64,000 nt of DNA from Salmonella enterica subsp. houtenae serovar Houten (GCA_900478215.1 LS483478.1:1116001-1180000); one strand, 5' to 3'; numbered from the stretch's first letter, positions 24,470-33,631 are shown. The notes: generated from the sequence alone by a model not told the origin. Numbers and translations are program-made.

Positions 24470-24692
24470 GAAATGAATCGGCAATTAATTTGGCAAATTC
24501 TTTTGAATTCTCCGGTGTGATACCAGGAATATCTGTCAGTGGCGTTGAGGAAAGATCGTCTGCTGTTTTATTAAGAAGATCCTTTACCATTGCTCTCTTT
24601 TCGTCAGGCAAGAAGCTGATTAAAACTATGACAGCTTGCCTGATGGCGAGTGAATCAGCAAAAGCTTGTTTTGATAAGAAATTATCGCTCAC
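24411..24692 (-). CDS. Acidic phage protein, convergent (93 aa)
   Basis: GTG start (MSDNFLSKQAFADSLAIRQAV...) with AAGGA upstream; all-helical, ends in a Ser-rich tail. Convergent with, and overlapping by 59 bases, the gene at 24248. It is the only minus-strand gene in the late region, so it may be a lysogen-expressed moron. Unknown function. Confidence 0.5.
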   Translation of the reverse strand: MSDNFLSKQAFADSLAIRQAVIVLISFLPDEKRAMVKDLLNKTADDLSSTPLTDIPGITPENSKEFAKLIADSFLNLAELISTSEDSSSSSHQ

Positions 24693-24935
24693 ATGTAGTC
24701 CTTACTGTTTATTTTATGGCTTTCAGATGGTTATCCGAACAACTTCAGTGTCCCACCACGGATGTTTTTCGGATGTTTACAATAGCCATAACATGAGAGC
24801 AGATAAAGCCTGATAAATATACATAATTTAAGCATGGTAGGTTGTCGGTAAGCGCTTGAGAAAATTTCAGCATCCAGATGCTATCGACAATCATTTTCAT
24901 TTCAAAAGGTACTCCCGGGCGTTAGCCATGCCACG

Positions 24936-24947
24936 GGGCGGCAGCGG
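24936..24947 (+). other. Candidate cosN cohesive end
   Basis: ACG-GGGCGGCAGCGG-CGCAGG resembles the lambda cos nick region ACG-GGGCGGCGACCT-CGCGGG, with seven identical first bases of the 12-base overhang and similar flanks. It lies 173 bases before the small terminase gene, as in lambda. Confidence 0.6.
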
Positions 24948-25044
24948 CGCAGGATTTCACTCCTTATGAAAATTTTCAGAGAAAAGCCAGATCCGTTCTT
25001 CTTATCGTTTATTTACTGTTTTTAAAGGTTTTTTTAGAAAAAAG

Positions 25045-25097
25045 AAAGGATCTGCTGGATAACGTTTTTAGTTAAAAACGAAGATCGCAGATCCTTT
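25045..25097. repeat. Nested palindromes in presumed cosB
   Basis: Outer perfect arms AAAGGATCTGC (25045-25055) and GCAGATCCTTT (25087-25097); inner arms CGTTTTTA (25063-25070) and TAAAAACG (25073-25080). Two concentric dyads just before the small terminase gene suggest its binding sites or an RNA hairpin in the leader. Confidence 0.65.
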
Positions 25098-25119
25098 CCT
25101 GTTTCCGGGAGACTTTTCC

Positions 25120-25665
25120 ATGAACGTGAATAAAAAAAAACTGGCTGAAATTTTTGGTTGTGACGTCAGAACTGTCACAGCCTGGCAAAGCCAGGGGCTG
25201 CCACTTGTTTCCGGAGGAGGAAAAGGTAACGAAGCAGTGTTCGACACCGCGGCAGCGATTTCATGGTACGCGGAGCGTGATGCGTCTATTGAAAATGAAA
25301 AGCTGCGTAAAGAGGTTGATGATTTACGTGCCGCTGCGGAATCAGATCTTAATCCCGGCACCATCGACTATGAGCGCTACCGCCTGACAAAAGCCCAGGC
25401 GGATGCGCAGGAACTTAAAAATGCTGAGCGCGAAGGGCTGGTTCTTGAGACCGAACTGTTCACCTACATCCTGCAACGGGTGGCTCAGGAAATAGCAGGG
25501 ATACTGTCAAGGGTACCGCTGGTATTACAGCGCAAATATCCTGATCTGTGCCAGTCGCACATCGATGTGGTCAGAACGGAAATCGCCAGGGCGTCAGGCA
25601 GGGCCGCCACGATAGCGGATGTGGAGAAGTGGACCGATGATTTCCGGAGAGCGCAGGGCGAATAA
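25120..25665 (+). CDS. Terminase small subunit (Nu1-like)
   Basis: Binds cos and positions the large subunit. 181 residues with an N-terminal winged-helix like Nu1 (KLAEIFGCDVRTVTAWQSQGLPLVSGGGKG) and a helical C part with coiled-coil (NEKLRKEVDDLRAAAE). ATG 25120 follows GGGAG. Its end overlaps the large subunit start. Confidence 0.88.
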   Translation: MNVNKKKLAEIFGCDVRTVTAWQSQGLPLVSGGGKGNEAVFDTAAAISWYAERDASIENEKLRKEVDDLRAAAESDLNPGTIDYERYRLTKAQADAQELKNAEREGLVLETELFTYILQRVAQEIAGILSRVPLVLQRKYPDLCQSHIDVVRTEIARASGRAATIADVEKWTDDFRRAQGE

Positions 25666-27568
25666 TGCCAACAGAGCCATAACTAACGGGCTGATAGCGC
25701 TTCATATTCCCGTACCGCTTACCACCGTGCAGTGGGCTGATGAGTATTACTATCTGCCAAAAGAGTCCTCCTACACCCCCGGCAAATGGGAAACGCTGCC
25801 GTTTCAGGTAGCGATAATGAACGCGATGGGGTATGAACTGATCCGCGTTGTAAACCTCATTAAGTCTGCCCGCGTGGGCTATACCAAAATGTTGCTGGGG
25901 GTGGAAGGCTATTTCATAGAGCACAAGTCGCGCAACAGCCTGCTGTTCCAGCCGACCGACTCATCCGCTGAGGATTTTATGAAATCCCACGTGGAGCCGA
26001 CTATCAGGGATGTTCCTGTATTGCTGGAGCTGGCCCCCTGGTTCGGGCGTAAACATCGTGATAACACGCTTACCCTGAAACGCTTTTCTTCCGGTGTCGG
26101 GTTCTGGTGCCTCGGCGGTGCAGCAGCCAAAAACTACCGTGAAAAATCGGTGGATGTGGTCTGCTATGACGAATTGTCATCTTTTGAGCCGGATGTCGAG
26201 AAAGAAGGTTCGCCGACGCTGCTGGGGGATAAACGTATTGAAGGTTCTGTCTGGCCTAAATCCATTCGGGGCTCCACACCAAAAGTCAAAGGGTCATGCC
26301 AGATTGAAAAGGCGGCAAATGAATCGGCGCATTTTATGCGTTTTCATGTACCGTGTCCGCACTGTGGCGAAGAACAGTACCTTAAATTCGGTGATGGCAG
26401 TACGCCGTTCGGTCTGAAATGGGAGAAAAGCAAGCCGGAGACGGTGTATTACCTTTGTGAACATAATGGATGCGTGATCCGTCAATCGGAACTTGATCAG
26501 AAAGCAGGCCGCTGGATTTGCGATAACACAGGCATGTGGACACGCGATGGACTGGCTTATTTCAGCGCGTCCGGTGAGGAGGTTCCGCCGCCACGATCCA
26601 TTACCTTTCATATCTGGACGGCTTACAGTCCCTTTACCACCTGGATACAGATTATTTATGACTGGCTGGATGCGCTGAAAGATCCAAATGGTGTGAAAAC
26701 CTTTATAAACACCACTTTGGGCGAGCCTTATGAAGAGGCGGTGGCCGAAAAACTCAGCCATGAGCTTTTGCTGGAAAAAGTGATTCATTATGCGGCGCCG
26801 GTTCCGGAGCGGGTGGTGTATCTGACCGCTGGTATCGACTCCCAGCGTAACCGTTATGAAATGTATGTCTGGGGCTGGGCGTCGGGCGAAGAGGCTTTCC
26901 TTATTGATAAGCAAATTATCATGGGACGGCATGATGATGAAGATACCCTGCAGCGTGTGGATGCCGTCATTAATAAAAAATATCGTCATGCTGACGGGAC
27001 GGATATTTCCATTTCCCGTATCTGCTGGGATATCGGCGGTATCGATGCAGAAATCGTCTATAAACGCTCAAAAAAACACGGCATTTTCCGCGTGCTGCCT
27101 GTCAAAGGGGCCTCCGTTTACGGAAAACCCGTTATTACCATGCCTAAAAAACGCAACCAGAGCGGGGTATTCCTGTGCGAAATCGGTACTGATACTGCCA
27201 AAGAAATGCTTTACGCCAGAATGGGGGCGGTTACTGCGCCTGCCGACGAAGCCACGCCTTATGCGATCCGCTTTCCGGATAATCCGGATGTTTTTACGGA
27301 GGTGGAAGCGAAGCAACTGGTAGCCGAAGAGCTGGTGGAGAAACTGGTTAACGGAAAATTCCGGCTGTTATGGGATGCCAAAGGACGTCGTAACGAAGCG
27401 CTGGATTGTCTTGTCTATGCCAGTGCAGCGTTACGGGTGTCTGTGCAGCGCTGGCAACTGGATCTGGAGGCGCTGGCGACATCAAGGAAAAGCGAAGAGC
27501 AGGATACCCCGACACTTGAACAACTGGCCGCAATGCTGGCAGGAGGAGTTAATGGCAACAATCACTGA
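25637..27568 (+). CDS. Terminase large subunit (lambda gpA-like)
   Basis: ATP-driven DNA packaging motor and cos endonuclease. About 643 residues; clear gpA segments: VQWADEYYYLPKESS, VVNLIKSARVGYTKMLLG (Walker-A-like), FHVPCPHCGEEQYL, SFTPFTTWIQ-like AYSPFTTW, and ICWDIGGIDAEIVY for the nuclease. Start is uncertain: ATG 25637 (MISGERRAN) used; ATG 25619 is in frame. Overlaps Nu1 by 29 bases and W by 17. Confidence 0.95.
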   Translation: MISGERRANNANRAITNGLIALHIPVPLTTVQWADEYYYLPKESSYTPGKWETLPFQVAIMNAMGYELIRVVNLIKSARVGYTKMLLGVEGYFIEHKSRNSLLFQPTDSSAEDFMKSHVEPTIRDVPVLLELAPWFGRKHRDNTLTLKRFSSGVGFWCLGGAAAKNYREKSVDVVCYDELSSFEPDVEKEGSPTLLGDKRIEGSVWPKSIRGSTPKVKGSCQIEKAANESAHFMRFHVPCPHCGEEQYLKFGDGSTPFGLKWEKSKPETVYYLCEHNGCVIRQSELDQKAGRWICDNTGMWTRDGLAYFSASGEEVPPPRSITFHIWTAYSPFTTWIQIIYDWLDALKDPNGVKTFINTTLGEPYEEAVAEKLSHELLLEKVIHYAAPVPERVVYLTAGIDSQRNRYEMYVWGWASGEEAFLIDKQIIMGRHDDEDTLQRVDAVINKKYRHADGTDISISRICWDIGGIDAEIVYKRSKKHGIFRVLPVKGASVYGKPVITMPKKRNQSGVFLCEIGTDTAKEMLYARMGAVTAPADEATPYAIRFPDNPDVFTEVEAKQLVAEELVEKLVNGKFRLLWDAKGRRNEALDCLVYASAALRVSVQRWQLDLEALATSRKSEEQDTPTLEQLAAMLAGGVNGNNH

Positions 27569-27755
27569 GCTACAGGAAGCCCGCGTCGCGCTGCATGACC
27601 TGATGACGGGAAAACGGGTGGCGACGGTTCAGAAAGACGGGCGACGGGTTGAATTTACCGCGACATCGGTGGGGGATCTGAAAAAATATGTCGCGGAACT
27701 TGAGGCGTCACTGTGCAATGGTCGCCGCCGGGCACCTGTGGGGGTGAGACTGTGA
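27552..27755 (+). CDS. Head-tail connector gpW
   Basis: 67-residue connector (MATITELQEARVALHDLMTGKRVATVQKDGRRVEFTATSV) that plugs the packaged head before tail joining. AGGAGG precedes the ATG. Overlaps the terminase end and the portal start. Confidence 0.9.
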   Translation: MATITELQEARVALHDLMTGKRVATVQKDGRRVEFTATSVGDLKKYVAELEASLCNGRRRAPVGVRL

Positions 27756-29332
27756 AGCGCACCCCGGTTCTGGTGGATGTTCACGGCACGCCGCTGCGGG
27801 AAAGTCTGGGATACACCGGCGGGGGGATCGGTTTCGGCGGACAAATGGCTGACTGGATGCCCCCGGCGGAAAGCGTGGATGCCGCGCTGCTGCCTTCGTT
27901 GCGCCTCGGCAATGCGCGGGCTGATGATCTGGTCCGTAATAATGGTATTGCAGCAAATGCGGTGGCGCTGCACAAGGATCATATTGTCGGACACCTGTTT
28001 CTTATCAGCTATCGTCCAAACTGGCGCTATCTTGGTATGCGTGAGAGCGCAGCGAAGAGTTTTGTGGATGAGGTTGAAGCTGCATGGACAGAATATTGCG
28101 ATGGTATTTTTGGCGAAATGGATGCCGAGGGGAAGCGTACTTTTACAGAGTTCATCCGTGAAGGCGTGGGCGTTCACGCCTTTAATGGTGAAATTTTTCT
28201 CCAGCCTGTCTGGGACGCTGAAACCACGCAGGTTTTCCGTACCCGATTCAAGGCTGTCAGTCCGAAACGGGTGGACACGCCGGGGTATGCCCGCGGAAAC
28301 CGCCAGCTTCGCGCAGGAGTGGAAACGGACCGGAATGGAAAAGCCCTCGCCTATCATGTCTGTGATGATGACTGGCCGGTGGCTGGTGGGGAACGCTGGA
28401 CCCGTATTCCTCGTTTTCTGCCGTCCGGACGACCCGCGATGTTACATATTTTCGAGCCGGTTGAGGACGGACAGACGCGCGGTGCCAATCAGTTTTACAG
28501 TGTGATGGAGCGGCTGAAGATGCTTGATACCCTGCAGGCAACGCAGCTTCAGTCCGCGATTGTCAAAGCCATGTACGCCGCCACGATCGAAAGCGAACTC
28601 GATTCCGAGAAAGCCTTTGAATACATCACGGCGGCAGATAACAAAGATACGCCCCTTGTTAACATGCTGGCAAATTATGCCCGCTATTACAGTACCAACA
28701 GTATCAAACTGGGCGGTGTAAAAATTCCCCACCTGTACCCGGGTGATGAGCTGAATCTGCAGACTGCGCAGGATTCCGATAATGGCTTTTCAGCGCTGGA
28801 GCAGGCTCTGCTCCGGTATATTGCCGCCGGGCTGGGGGTCTCTTATGAGCAGCTTTCGCGTGATTATTCTCAGGTCAGCTATTCCAGCGCCCGCGCATCT
28901 GCCAATGAGTCCTGGCGCTATTTCCTGGGGCGGCGCCGGTTCATTGCCGGACGGCTGGCGACACAAATGTTTTCCTGCTGGCTGGAGGAGGCGCTGATAC
29001 GGGGAGTTATCCGGGCACCCCGGGCCAGGTTTTCCTTCTGGGAGGCCCGATCCAGCTGGAGCCGCTCGGAGTGGATTGGTGCCGGACGTATGGCGATTGA
29101 CGGACTCAAGGAGGTTCAGGAATCCGTGATGCGTATTGAGGCCGGGCTGAGTACCTATGAAAAAGAACTCGCCATTATGGGCGAGGATTACCAGGAGATA
29201 TTCCGCCAGCAGGTCAGGGAATCCGAAGAACGGCGGACAGCCGGACTTTCGCGTCCGGTATGGATCACCGATACCTATCAACAACAGATCGCGGCGAGCC
29301 GTCAGACGGAGGAGGAAAAGCGTGCAACGTAA
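27752..29332 (+). CDS. Portal protein (lambda gpB-like)
   Basis: Dodecameric head vertex through which DNA enters and leaves. 526 residues from GTG 27752 (VKRTPVLVDVHG), which overlaps the gpW stop; a longer frame starts 39 bases earlier. Conserved HK97-lambda portal segments include DLVRNNGIAANAVALHKDHIVG and SYEQLSRDYSQVSYSSARAS. Ends 11 bases into the protease gene. Confidence 0.93.
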   Translation: MKRTPVLVDVHGTPLRESLGYTGGGIGFGGQMADWMPPAESVDAALLPSLRLGNARADDLVRNNGIAANAVALHKDHIVGHLFLISYRPNWRYLGMRESAAKSFVDEVEAAWTEYCDGIFGEMDAEGKRTFTEFIREGVGVHAFNGEIFLQPVWDAETTQVFRTRFKAVSPKRVDTPGYARGNRQLRAGVETDRNGKALAYHVCDDDWPVAGGERWTRIPRFLPSGRPAMLHIFEPVEDGQTRGANQFYSVMERLKMLDTLQATQLQSAIVKAMYAATIESELDSEKAFEYITAADNKDTPLVNMLANYARYYSTNSIKLGGVKIPHLYPGDELNLQTAQDSDNGFSALEQALLRYIAAGLGVSYEQLSRDYSQVSYSSARASANESWRYFLGRRRFIAGRLATQMFSCWLEEALIRGVIRAPRARFSFWEARSSWSRSEWIGAGRMAIDGLKEVQESVMRIEAGLSTYEKELAIMGEDYQEIFRQQVRESEERRTAGLSRPVWITDTYQQQIAASRQTEEEKRAT

Positions 29333-30818
29333 TCTCCCGCACATCATCAGCCAGGCAACCAGTGCTCCGTTGCTGCTTGAACCCGCCTATGCGCGGGTTT
29401 TCTTTTGCGCGCTGGGCAGGGAGTCAGGCATTAACAGCCTGCACATTCCCGGTAATAACGAAAGTCTGGATCAGTCGGATATGGCACTGGTCACAGGCGA
29501 TTTTATGGCGACCGGAAAGCCGCAGGCACGTTTTTATCAGGTAGTGAACGGTATTGCGGTATTACCCGTGACCGGAACACTGGTTCATAAACTCGGCGGA
29601 ATGCGTCCCTTTTCAGGGATGACCGGATATGACGGTGTCACTGCCCGGCTACAACAGGCGGTTTCAGATCCGGAGGTAAAAGGCATTCTGCTGGATATTG
29701 ACAGTCCCGGCGGTCAGGCTGCCGGGGCGTTTGACTGTGCTGACATGATTTACCGGATGCGCGAACAGAAACCTGTCTGGGCACTGGCAAATGAAACAGC
29801 CTGTTCGGCGGCCATGTTGCTGGCGGCAGCCTGTTCGCACCGCCTTGTGACCCAGACGTCCAGAATGGGATCAATTGGTGTGGTGATGGCGCATACCAGC
29901 TACGCCGAAAAACTGAAACAGGAAGGGATCGATATCACCCTTATCTATTCTGGCGCACACAAGGCTGATCTGACGCCCAGCTAGGAATTACCGGAAAGCG
30001 TCCATGCCGACTACCAGCAGCGAATGGACGAGGCCAGAAAGATGTTTGCAGAAAAAGTGGCCCGGTACACGGGGTTGTCTGTCGATGCGGTAATGGCGAC
30101 GGAGGCGGCAGTGTATGACGGGCAGGCCATTATCACTACCGGACTGGCAGATGGAATGGTGAATGCTGCTGACGCCATCGGCGTGATGGCAGAAGCTATC
30201 AACAGTAACAAGACAGGAGGCACTATGCCTGAATTAAGTGCAGCTGACGCTGTCACGCAGGAAAACCAGCGCGTAATGGGAATTCTGGTTTGCCCGGAGG
30301 CCAGGGGGCATGAGGCACTGGCACAGATGCTGGCCGGGCAGCCGGGAATGAGCGTTGCTCAGGCGAAGTCTATTCTGGCTGCCGCCGCGCCGGCGGATAC
30401 GACCAGCACCGCTGACCGTATCCTTGCCCTGGAAGAAGCTGGTGGTCGGGAAACACTCGCACAGACACTGGCGGCCATGCCGGAGATGACGGTGGAACAG
30501 GCCAGAACCATTCTGGCAGCATCGCCGATCGCTGCGGCAACGTCACTTTATGATGCCGTGATGGCGCTTGATGAGGCGAAAGGCCGTGAAGAGTTGGCGG
30601 AAAAACTGGCTGTCATGCCTGGTATGACCACAGATCAGGCCCGTGACCTGCTGGCTGCCGCGCCGGACAAATCCGGTAATGCGGGGCTGAGCATGAACAA
30701 CGCATTTGATGCTTTCATGCAGTCTCATTCCCCGGACCCCGTATCCGGCGGCAAAGGCCACAGTAATGATACCGAAACGACGTTGTTGATGAGTATTCCC
30801 GGTACTTCAGCCACCTGA
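29322..30818 (+). pseudogene. Capsid S49 protease gene (lambda gpC-like) with in-frame TAG
   Basis: GTG 29322 after GGAGGAGG starts a gpC-type protease: LLDIDSPGG, NETACSAAML with Ser162 aligned to lambda Ser166, and GAHK with Lys214 aligned to Lys218. TAG at 29982-29984 (codon 221) interrupts it; the same frame continues ELPESVHADYQQRMDEARK... for 277 more codons into the scaffold. The stop leaves a 220-residue product lacking the end of the protease domain. Either a nonsense mutation or readthrough. Downstream ORF 30024 is the rest of this gene, not a new one. Confidence 0.88.
30225..30818 (+). CDS. Capsid scaffold (lambda Nu3-like), internal start
   Basis: In-frame C-terminal part of the protease gene, translated from its own ATG after AGGAGG at six bases, as Nu3 is inside lambda C. 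197 residues. Three tandem copies of a roughly 42-residue unit (MGILVCPEARGHEALAQ.., ILALEEAGGRETLAQ.., VMALDEAKGREELAE..), each ending ARxxLAAxP; lambda Nu3 has one. It can still be made despite the TAG upstream. Confidence 0.8.
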   Translation: MPELSAADAVTQENQRVMGILVCPEARGHEALAQMLAGQPGMSVAQAKSILAAAAPADTTSTADRILALEEAGGRETLAQTLAAMPEMTVEQARTILAASPIAAATSLYDAVMALDEAKGREELAEKLAVMPGMTTDQARDLLAAAPDKSGNAGLSMNNAFDAFMQSHSPDPVSGGKGHSNDTETTLLMSIPGTSAT

Positions 30819-30830
30819 TAAGGAGACAGC

Positions 30831-31178
30831 ATGTCATTTACCACCACTATTGAGAAACGTGCGGATAACCGCATTTTCGCCGGTAACGATCCGGCACATA
30901 CCGCAACGGGAGTCAGCGGGATAACGGCGGCCACACCGATGCTGACGCCCCTGATGCTGGATGATACCACCGGGAAACTGGTGGCCTGGGACGGGCAGAA
31001 GGCCGGAACGGCGGTCGGGGTTCTGGCCCTTGAGCTGGACGGGTCGGAAAACCTGCTGACGTACTGGAAGAGCGGCACCTTTGCCACAGAATCACTGGCA
31101 TGGCCGAAGAGTGTGGATGCCATTAAGCAGGCAAATGCATTCGCCGGAAGCGCCGTCAGTCACGCCGCTTTACCGTAA
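30831..31178 (+). CDS. Head decoration protein gpD
   Basis: 115-residue capsid-stabilising trimer protein of the lambda gpD type: GNDPAHTATGVSG, TPLMLDDTTGKLVAWDG, AVGVLALELDGSE. AAGGAG precedes the ATG. A terminator hairpin follows. Confidence 0.92.
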   Translation: MSFTTTIEKRADNRIFAGNDPAHTATGVSGITAATPMLTPLMLDDTTGKLVAWDGQKAGTAVGVLALELDGSENLLTYWKSGTFATESLAWPKSVDAIKQANAFAGSAVSHAALP

Positions 31179-31182
31179 TAAG

Positions 31183-31203
31183 AAGGCCGCGAAGCGGCCT
31201 TTA
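31183..31203 (+). terminator. Intercistronic hairpin after gpD
   Basis: AAGGCCGC-GAA-GCGGCCTT then TAT. Placed between two highly expressed head genes; it may partly terminate or stabilise the 3' end of the D message. Confidence 0.6.
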
Positions 31204-31232
31204 TCGTATTTAACGTCCGGAGGACACCATTT

Positions 31233-32261
31233 ATGGGATTGTTTACCACCCGCCAGTTGCTGGGTTATACCGAGCAGAAAGTTAAATTTAACCCACTCTT
31301 CCTGAGCCTGTTTTTTCGCCGTACTGTGACATTTCCTACCCAGGAAGTCATGCTGGACAAAATTACCGGAAAAACGCCGATTGCCGCTTATGTATCTCCG
31401 GTGGTTGGAGGGAAGGTTCTACGTAACCGCGGTGGGGAAACGCGCGTACTGCGTCCGGGGTATGTCAAACCGAAGCATGAAGTTAACTATGCGCAGGTTG
31501 TTGAGCGTCTGCCGGGTGAAGACCCGGCCAGGCTTAACGATCCGGCCTACCGTCGTCTGCGCATTCTGACCGATAACCTGAAGCAGGAAGAGAAGGCCAT
31601 CGTCCAGGTGGAGGAGATGCAGGCCGTCAGTGCGGTGCTGAACGGGAAATACACCATGCAGGGCGAGCAGTTTGACACCGTGGAGGTGGATTTTGGTCGC
31701 TCCGCCGGGAATAACATTATTCAGGCCACAGGTAAAAAATGGTCAGAGCAGGACAGAGAAACCTTTGACCCGACTTATGATCTGGATATGTACTGCGACC
31801 AGGCATCCGGTCTGATCAATATTGCCGTGATGGACGGGAAAGTCTGGCGTCTGCTGAACGGTTTTAAGCTGTTCCGTGAAAAACTGGATACACGCCGCGG
31901 TTCAAATTCTCAGCTGGAAACGGCGGTGAAGGACCTTGGGGCTGTGGTGTCGTTCAAGGGGTATTACGGAGATTTGGCCATTGTGGTGGCTAAAACATCC
32001 TATGTTGCTGATAACGGGACCGAAAAGCGTTACCTGCCTGAAGGGACTCTGGTTCTGGGAAATACGGCGGCAGAAGGTATCCGCTGCTATGGTGCCATTC
32101 AGGATTCACAGGCGCTCGCGGAGGGTATTGTTGCCGCCACCCGTTATCCCAAACACTGGCTGACGGTGGGGGACCCGGCGAATGAATATACCATGACGCA
32201 GTCTGCGCCGCTGATGGTCCTGCCGGACCCGGATGAGTTTGTCATTGTCACTGTTGGTTAA
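31233..32261 (+). CDS. Major capsid protein gpE
   Basis: 342 residues of the lambda gpE type (LFTTRQLLGYTEQKVKFNPLFLSLFFRR, TPIAAYVSPVVGGKVLR, EYTMTQSAPLMVLPDPDEFV). Forms the icosahedral shell. CGGAGGACACC precedes the ATG. Confidence 0.95.
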   Translation: MGLFTTRQLLGYTEQKVKFNPLFLSLFFRRTVTFPTQEVMLDKITGKTPIAAYVSPVVGGKVLRNRGGETRVLRPGYVKPKHEVNYAQVVERLPGEDPARLNDPAYRRLRILTDNLKQEEKAIVQVEEMQAVSAVLNGKYTMQGEQFDTVEVDFGRSAGNNIIQATGKKWSEQDRETFDPTYDLDMYCDQASGLINIAVMDGKVWRLLNGFKLFREKLDTRRGSNSQLETAVKDLGAVVSFKGYYGDLAIVVAKTSYVADNGTEKRYLPEGTLVLGNTAAEGIRCYGAIQDSQALAEGIVAATRYPKHWLTVGDPANEYTMTQSAPLMVLPDPDEFVIVTVG

Positions 32262-32269
32262 GCATCCCA

Positions 32270-32293
32270 AAAGGCCTGATTCAGGCCTTTATT
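32270..32293 (+). terminator. Intercistronic hairpin after gpE
   Basis: AAAGGCCT-GATTC-AGGCCTTT followed by ATT; a short stable hairpin just after the capsid gene. Confidence 0.6.
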
Positions 32294-32318
32294 GTTACAA
32301 ATTGCGGGAGGATCTTTT

Positions 32319-32678
32319 ATGGCAACAAAGGAAGAGAATATACAGCGTCTGCGGGAGCTTGCGACGCGGCTTGGTCGTGATCCGGATGTGTCCGGGAGCG
32401 CCGCTGAACTCAGCCAGCGAGTCATGGAATGGGAAGAGGAAGCGGAGGCGGAGCATTTGCCTGCTGTGGAAAATGACAGTGATGAATCCATAGTGCCGTC
32501 CGGGATCGGGCAAAGATCCGAACGGGTACTTATCAGGGCGCTTCGTACACTACACATCTGCGCCATCGATCCGGACAGTAACCGGGAACTGGATATGGTT
32601 ATGGCGGGGAACCCGGCGCGTATTTCGCAACACGATGTGGACGAGCTGATTGCTGCAGGACTTATTATTGAACTGTAA
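32319..32678 (+). CDS. DNA-packaging protein FI-like
   Basis: 119-residue acidic protein in the place of lambda FI, which stimulates terminase at the prohead. MATKEENIQRLRELATRLGRD start and C-terminal LHICAIDPDSNRELDMVMAG. ATG 32319 follows GGGAGG; the longer frame from 32292 was rejected. Confidence 0.8.
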   Translation: MATKEENIQRLRELATRLGRDPDVSGSAAELSQRVMEWEEEAEAEHLPAVENDSDESIVPSGIGQRSERVLIRALRTLHICAIDPDSNRELDMVMAGNPARISQHDVDELIAAGLIIEL

Positions 32679-32688
32679 GGGTGGCGAT

Positions 32689-33066
32689 ATGTCGCAGTCC
32701 GAAAACCTGTTTGATACCGCGATTTCTCAGGCTGATGATGCCATCCTCCGGGTGATGGGAACGGTAGCAACAATAACGTCCGGCGTTCTGGCAGGGGCCA
32801 CGCTTACGGGCGTATTTGACGATCCTGAAAGTGTGTCGTATGTCGCCGGAGGTGTCCGGATTGAGGGGGACAAGCCTACATTTTTTGTCAAAACATCCCT
32901 GACAGTCCATCTGAAGCGCCCGGACACACTAACCATTCTCGGTGACACCTTCTGGGTGGATCGCATCACTCCGGCTGGTGGAGACAGCAGTATTATTCTG
33001 CTGGGCAGGGGGACGCCGCCGACGGATAACCGGCGCAGGACGGGAGGAATGTATGAAAGGGCTTGA
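32689..33066 (+). CDS. Head-tail joining protein FII-like
   Basis: 125 residues resembling lambda FII-type connectors and the prophage 'ATP-binding sugar transporter-like' family (FDDPESVSYVAGGVRIEG, LTILGDTFWVDRITPAGGDSSIILLGRGTPP). Joins the finished head to the tail. ATG 32689 follows GGGTGG. Overlaps gpZ by 14 bases. Confidence 0.8.
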   Translation: MSQSENLFDTAISQADDAILRVMGTVATITSGVLAGATLTGVFDDPESVSYVAGGVRIEGDKPTFFVKTSLTVHLKRPDTLTILGDTFWVDRITPAGGDSSIILLGRGTPPTDNRRRTGGMYERA

Positions 33067-33631
33067 AAATGCGATCCGGAATCTGAATAGCCTTGACCGA
33101 CAGATGGTTCCCCGGGCCAGTATCTGGGCTGTGAATCGCGTGGCGCAGAAAGCTGTTTCAGTGGCAACCCGTAAGGTGGCGCGGGAGACTGTCGCCGGAG
33201 ATAACCAGGTAAGAGGACTTCCGCTGAAGCTGGTTCGCCAGAGGGTGAGGTTATTTAAAGCCGGTACAGACGGTAAACGCTCTGCCCGGATACGGATTAA
33301 CCGGGGAAACCTTCCCGCCATAAAGTTGGGCGCTGCACAGGTCAGGATGAGCAAACGGAGGGGCAAACTGCTGTATTGTGGAAGTGTGCTGAAAATCGGG
33401 CCATATCTGTTCCGGGATGCCTTTATTCAGCAACTGGCTAACGGACGCTGGCATGTTATGCGACGCGTTAACGGGAAAAACCGTTATCCAATCGATGTAG
33501 TGAAAATTCCTCTTTCCGGACCATTGACTCAGGCATTCGAAAGCGCCACACAAAGCTTGATTGACGAGGAAATTCCGAAGCAATTGGGGTATGCCCTGAA
33601 ACAACAACTGAGGCTTTATCTTTCACGATGA
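33053..33631 (+). CDS. Minor tail protein gpZ
   Basis: 192-residue basic tail-completion protein (MKGLENAIRNLNSLDRQMVPRAS...). GGAGG lies before ATG 33053. Lambda Z is needed for correct DNA positioning in the tail. Stop overlaps gpU by four bases. Confidence 0.88.
   Translation: MKGLENAIRNLNSLDRQMVPRASIWAVNRVAQKAVSVATRKVARETVAGDNQVRGLPLKLVRQRVRLFKAGTDGKRSARIRINRGNLPAIKLGAAQVRMSKRRGKLLYCGSVLKIGPYLFRDAFIQQLANGRWHVMRRVNGKNRYPIDVVKIPLSGPLTQAFESATQSLIDEEIPKQLGYALKQQLRLYLSR

Larger units (their letters stand above)
24693..25119. other. cos region between lysis and terminase genes
   Basis: 427 bases without genes. It contains the candidate cosN (24936-24947), AT-rich bent-DNA-like sequence (about 24990-25045) and the nested palindrome 25045-25097, in the order expected for cosN-IHF-cosB of a lambdoid phage. 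Confidence 0.6.

Noticed and set aside
30024..30818. Separate gene starting at ATG 30024
   Set aside because: It is in the same frame as the protease before the TAG and lacks a ribosome site; the real internal start is ATG 30225 after AGGAGG.
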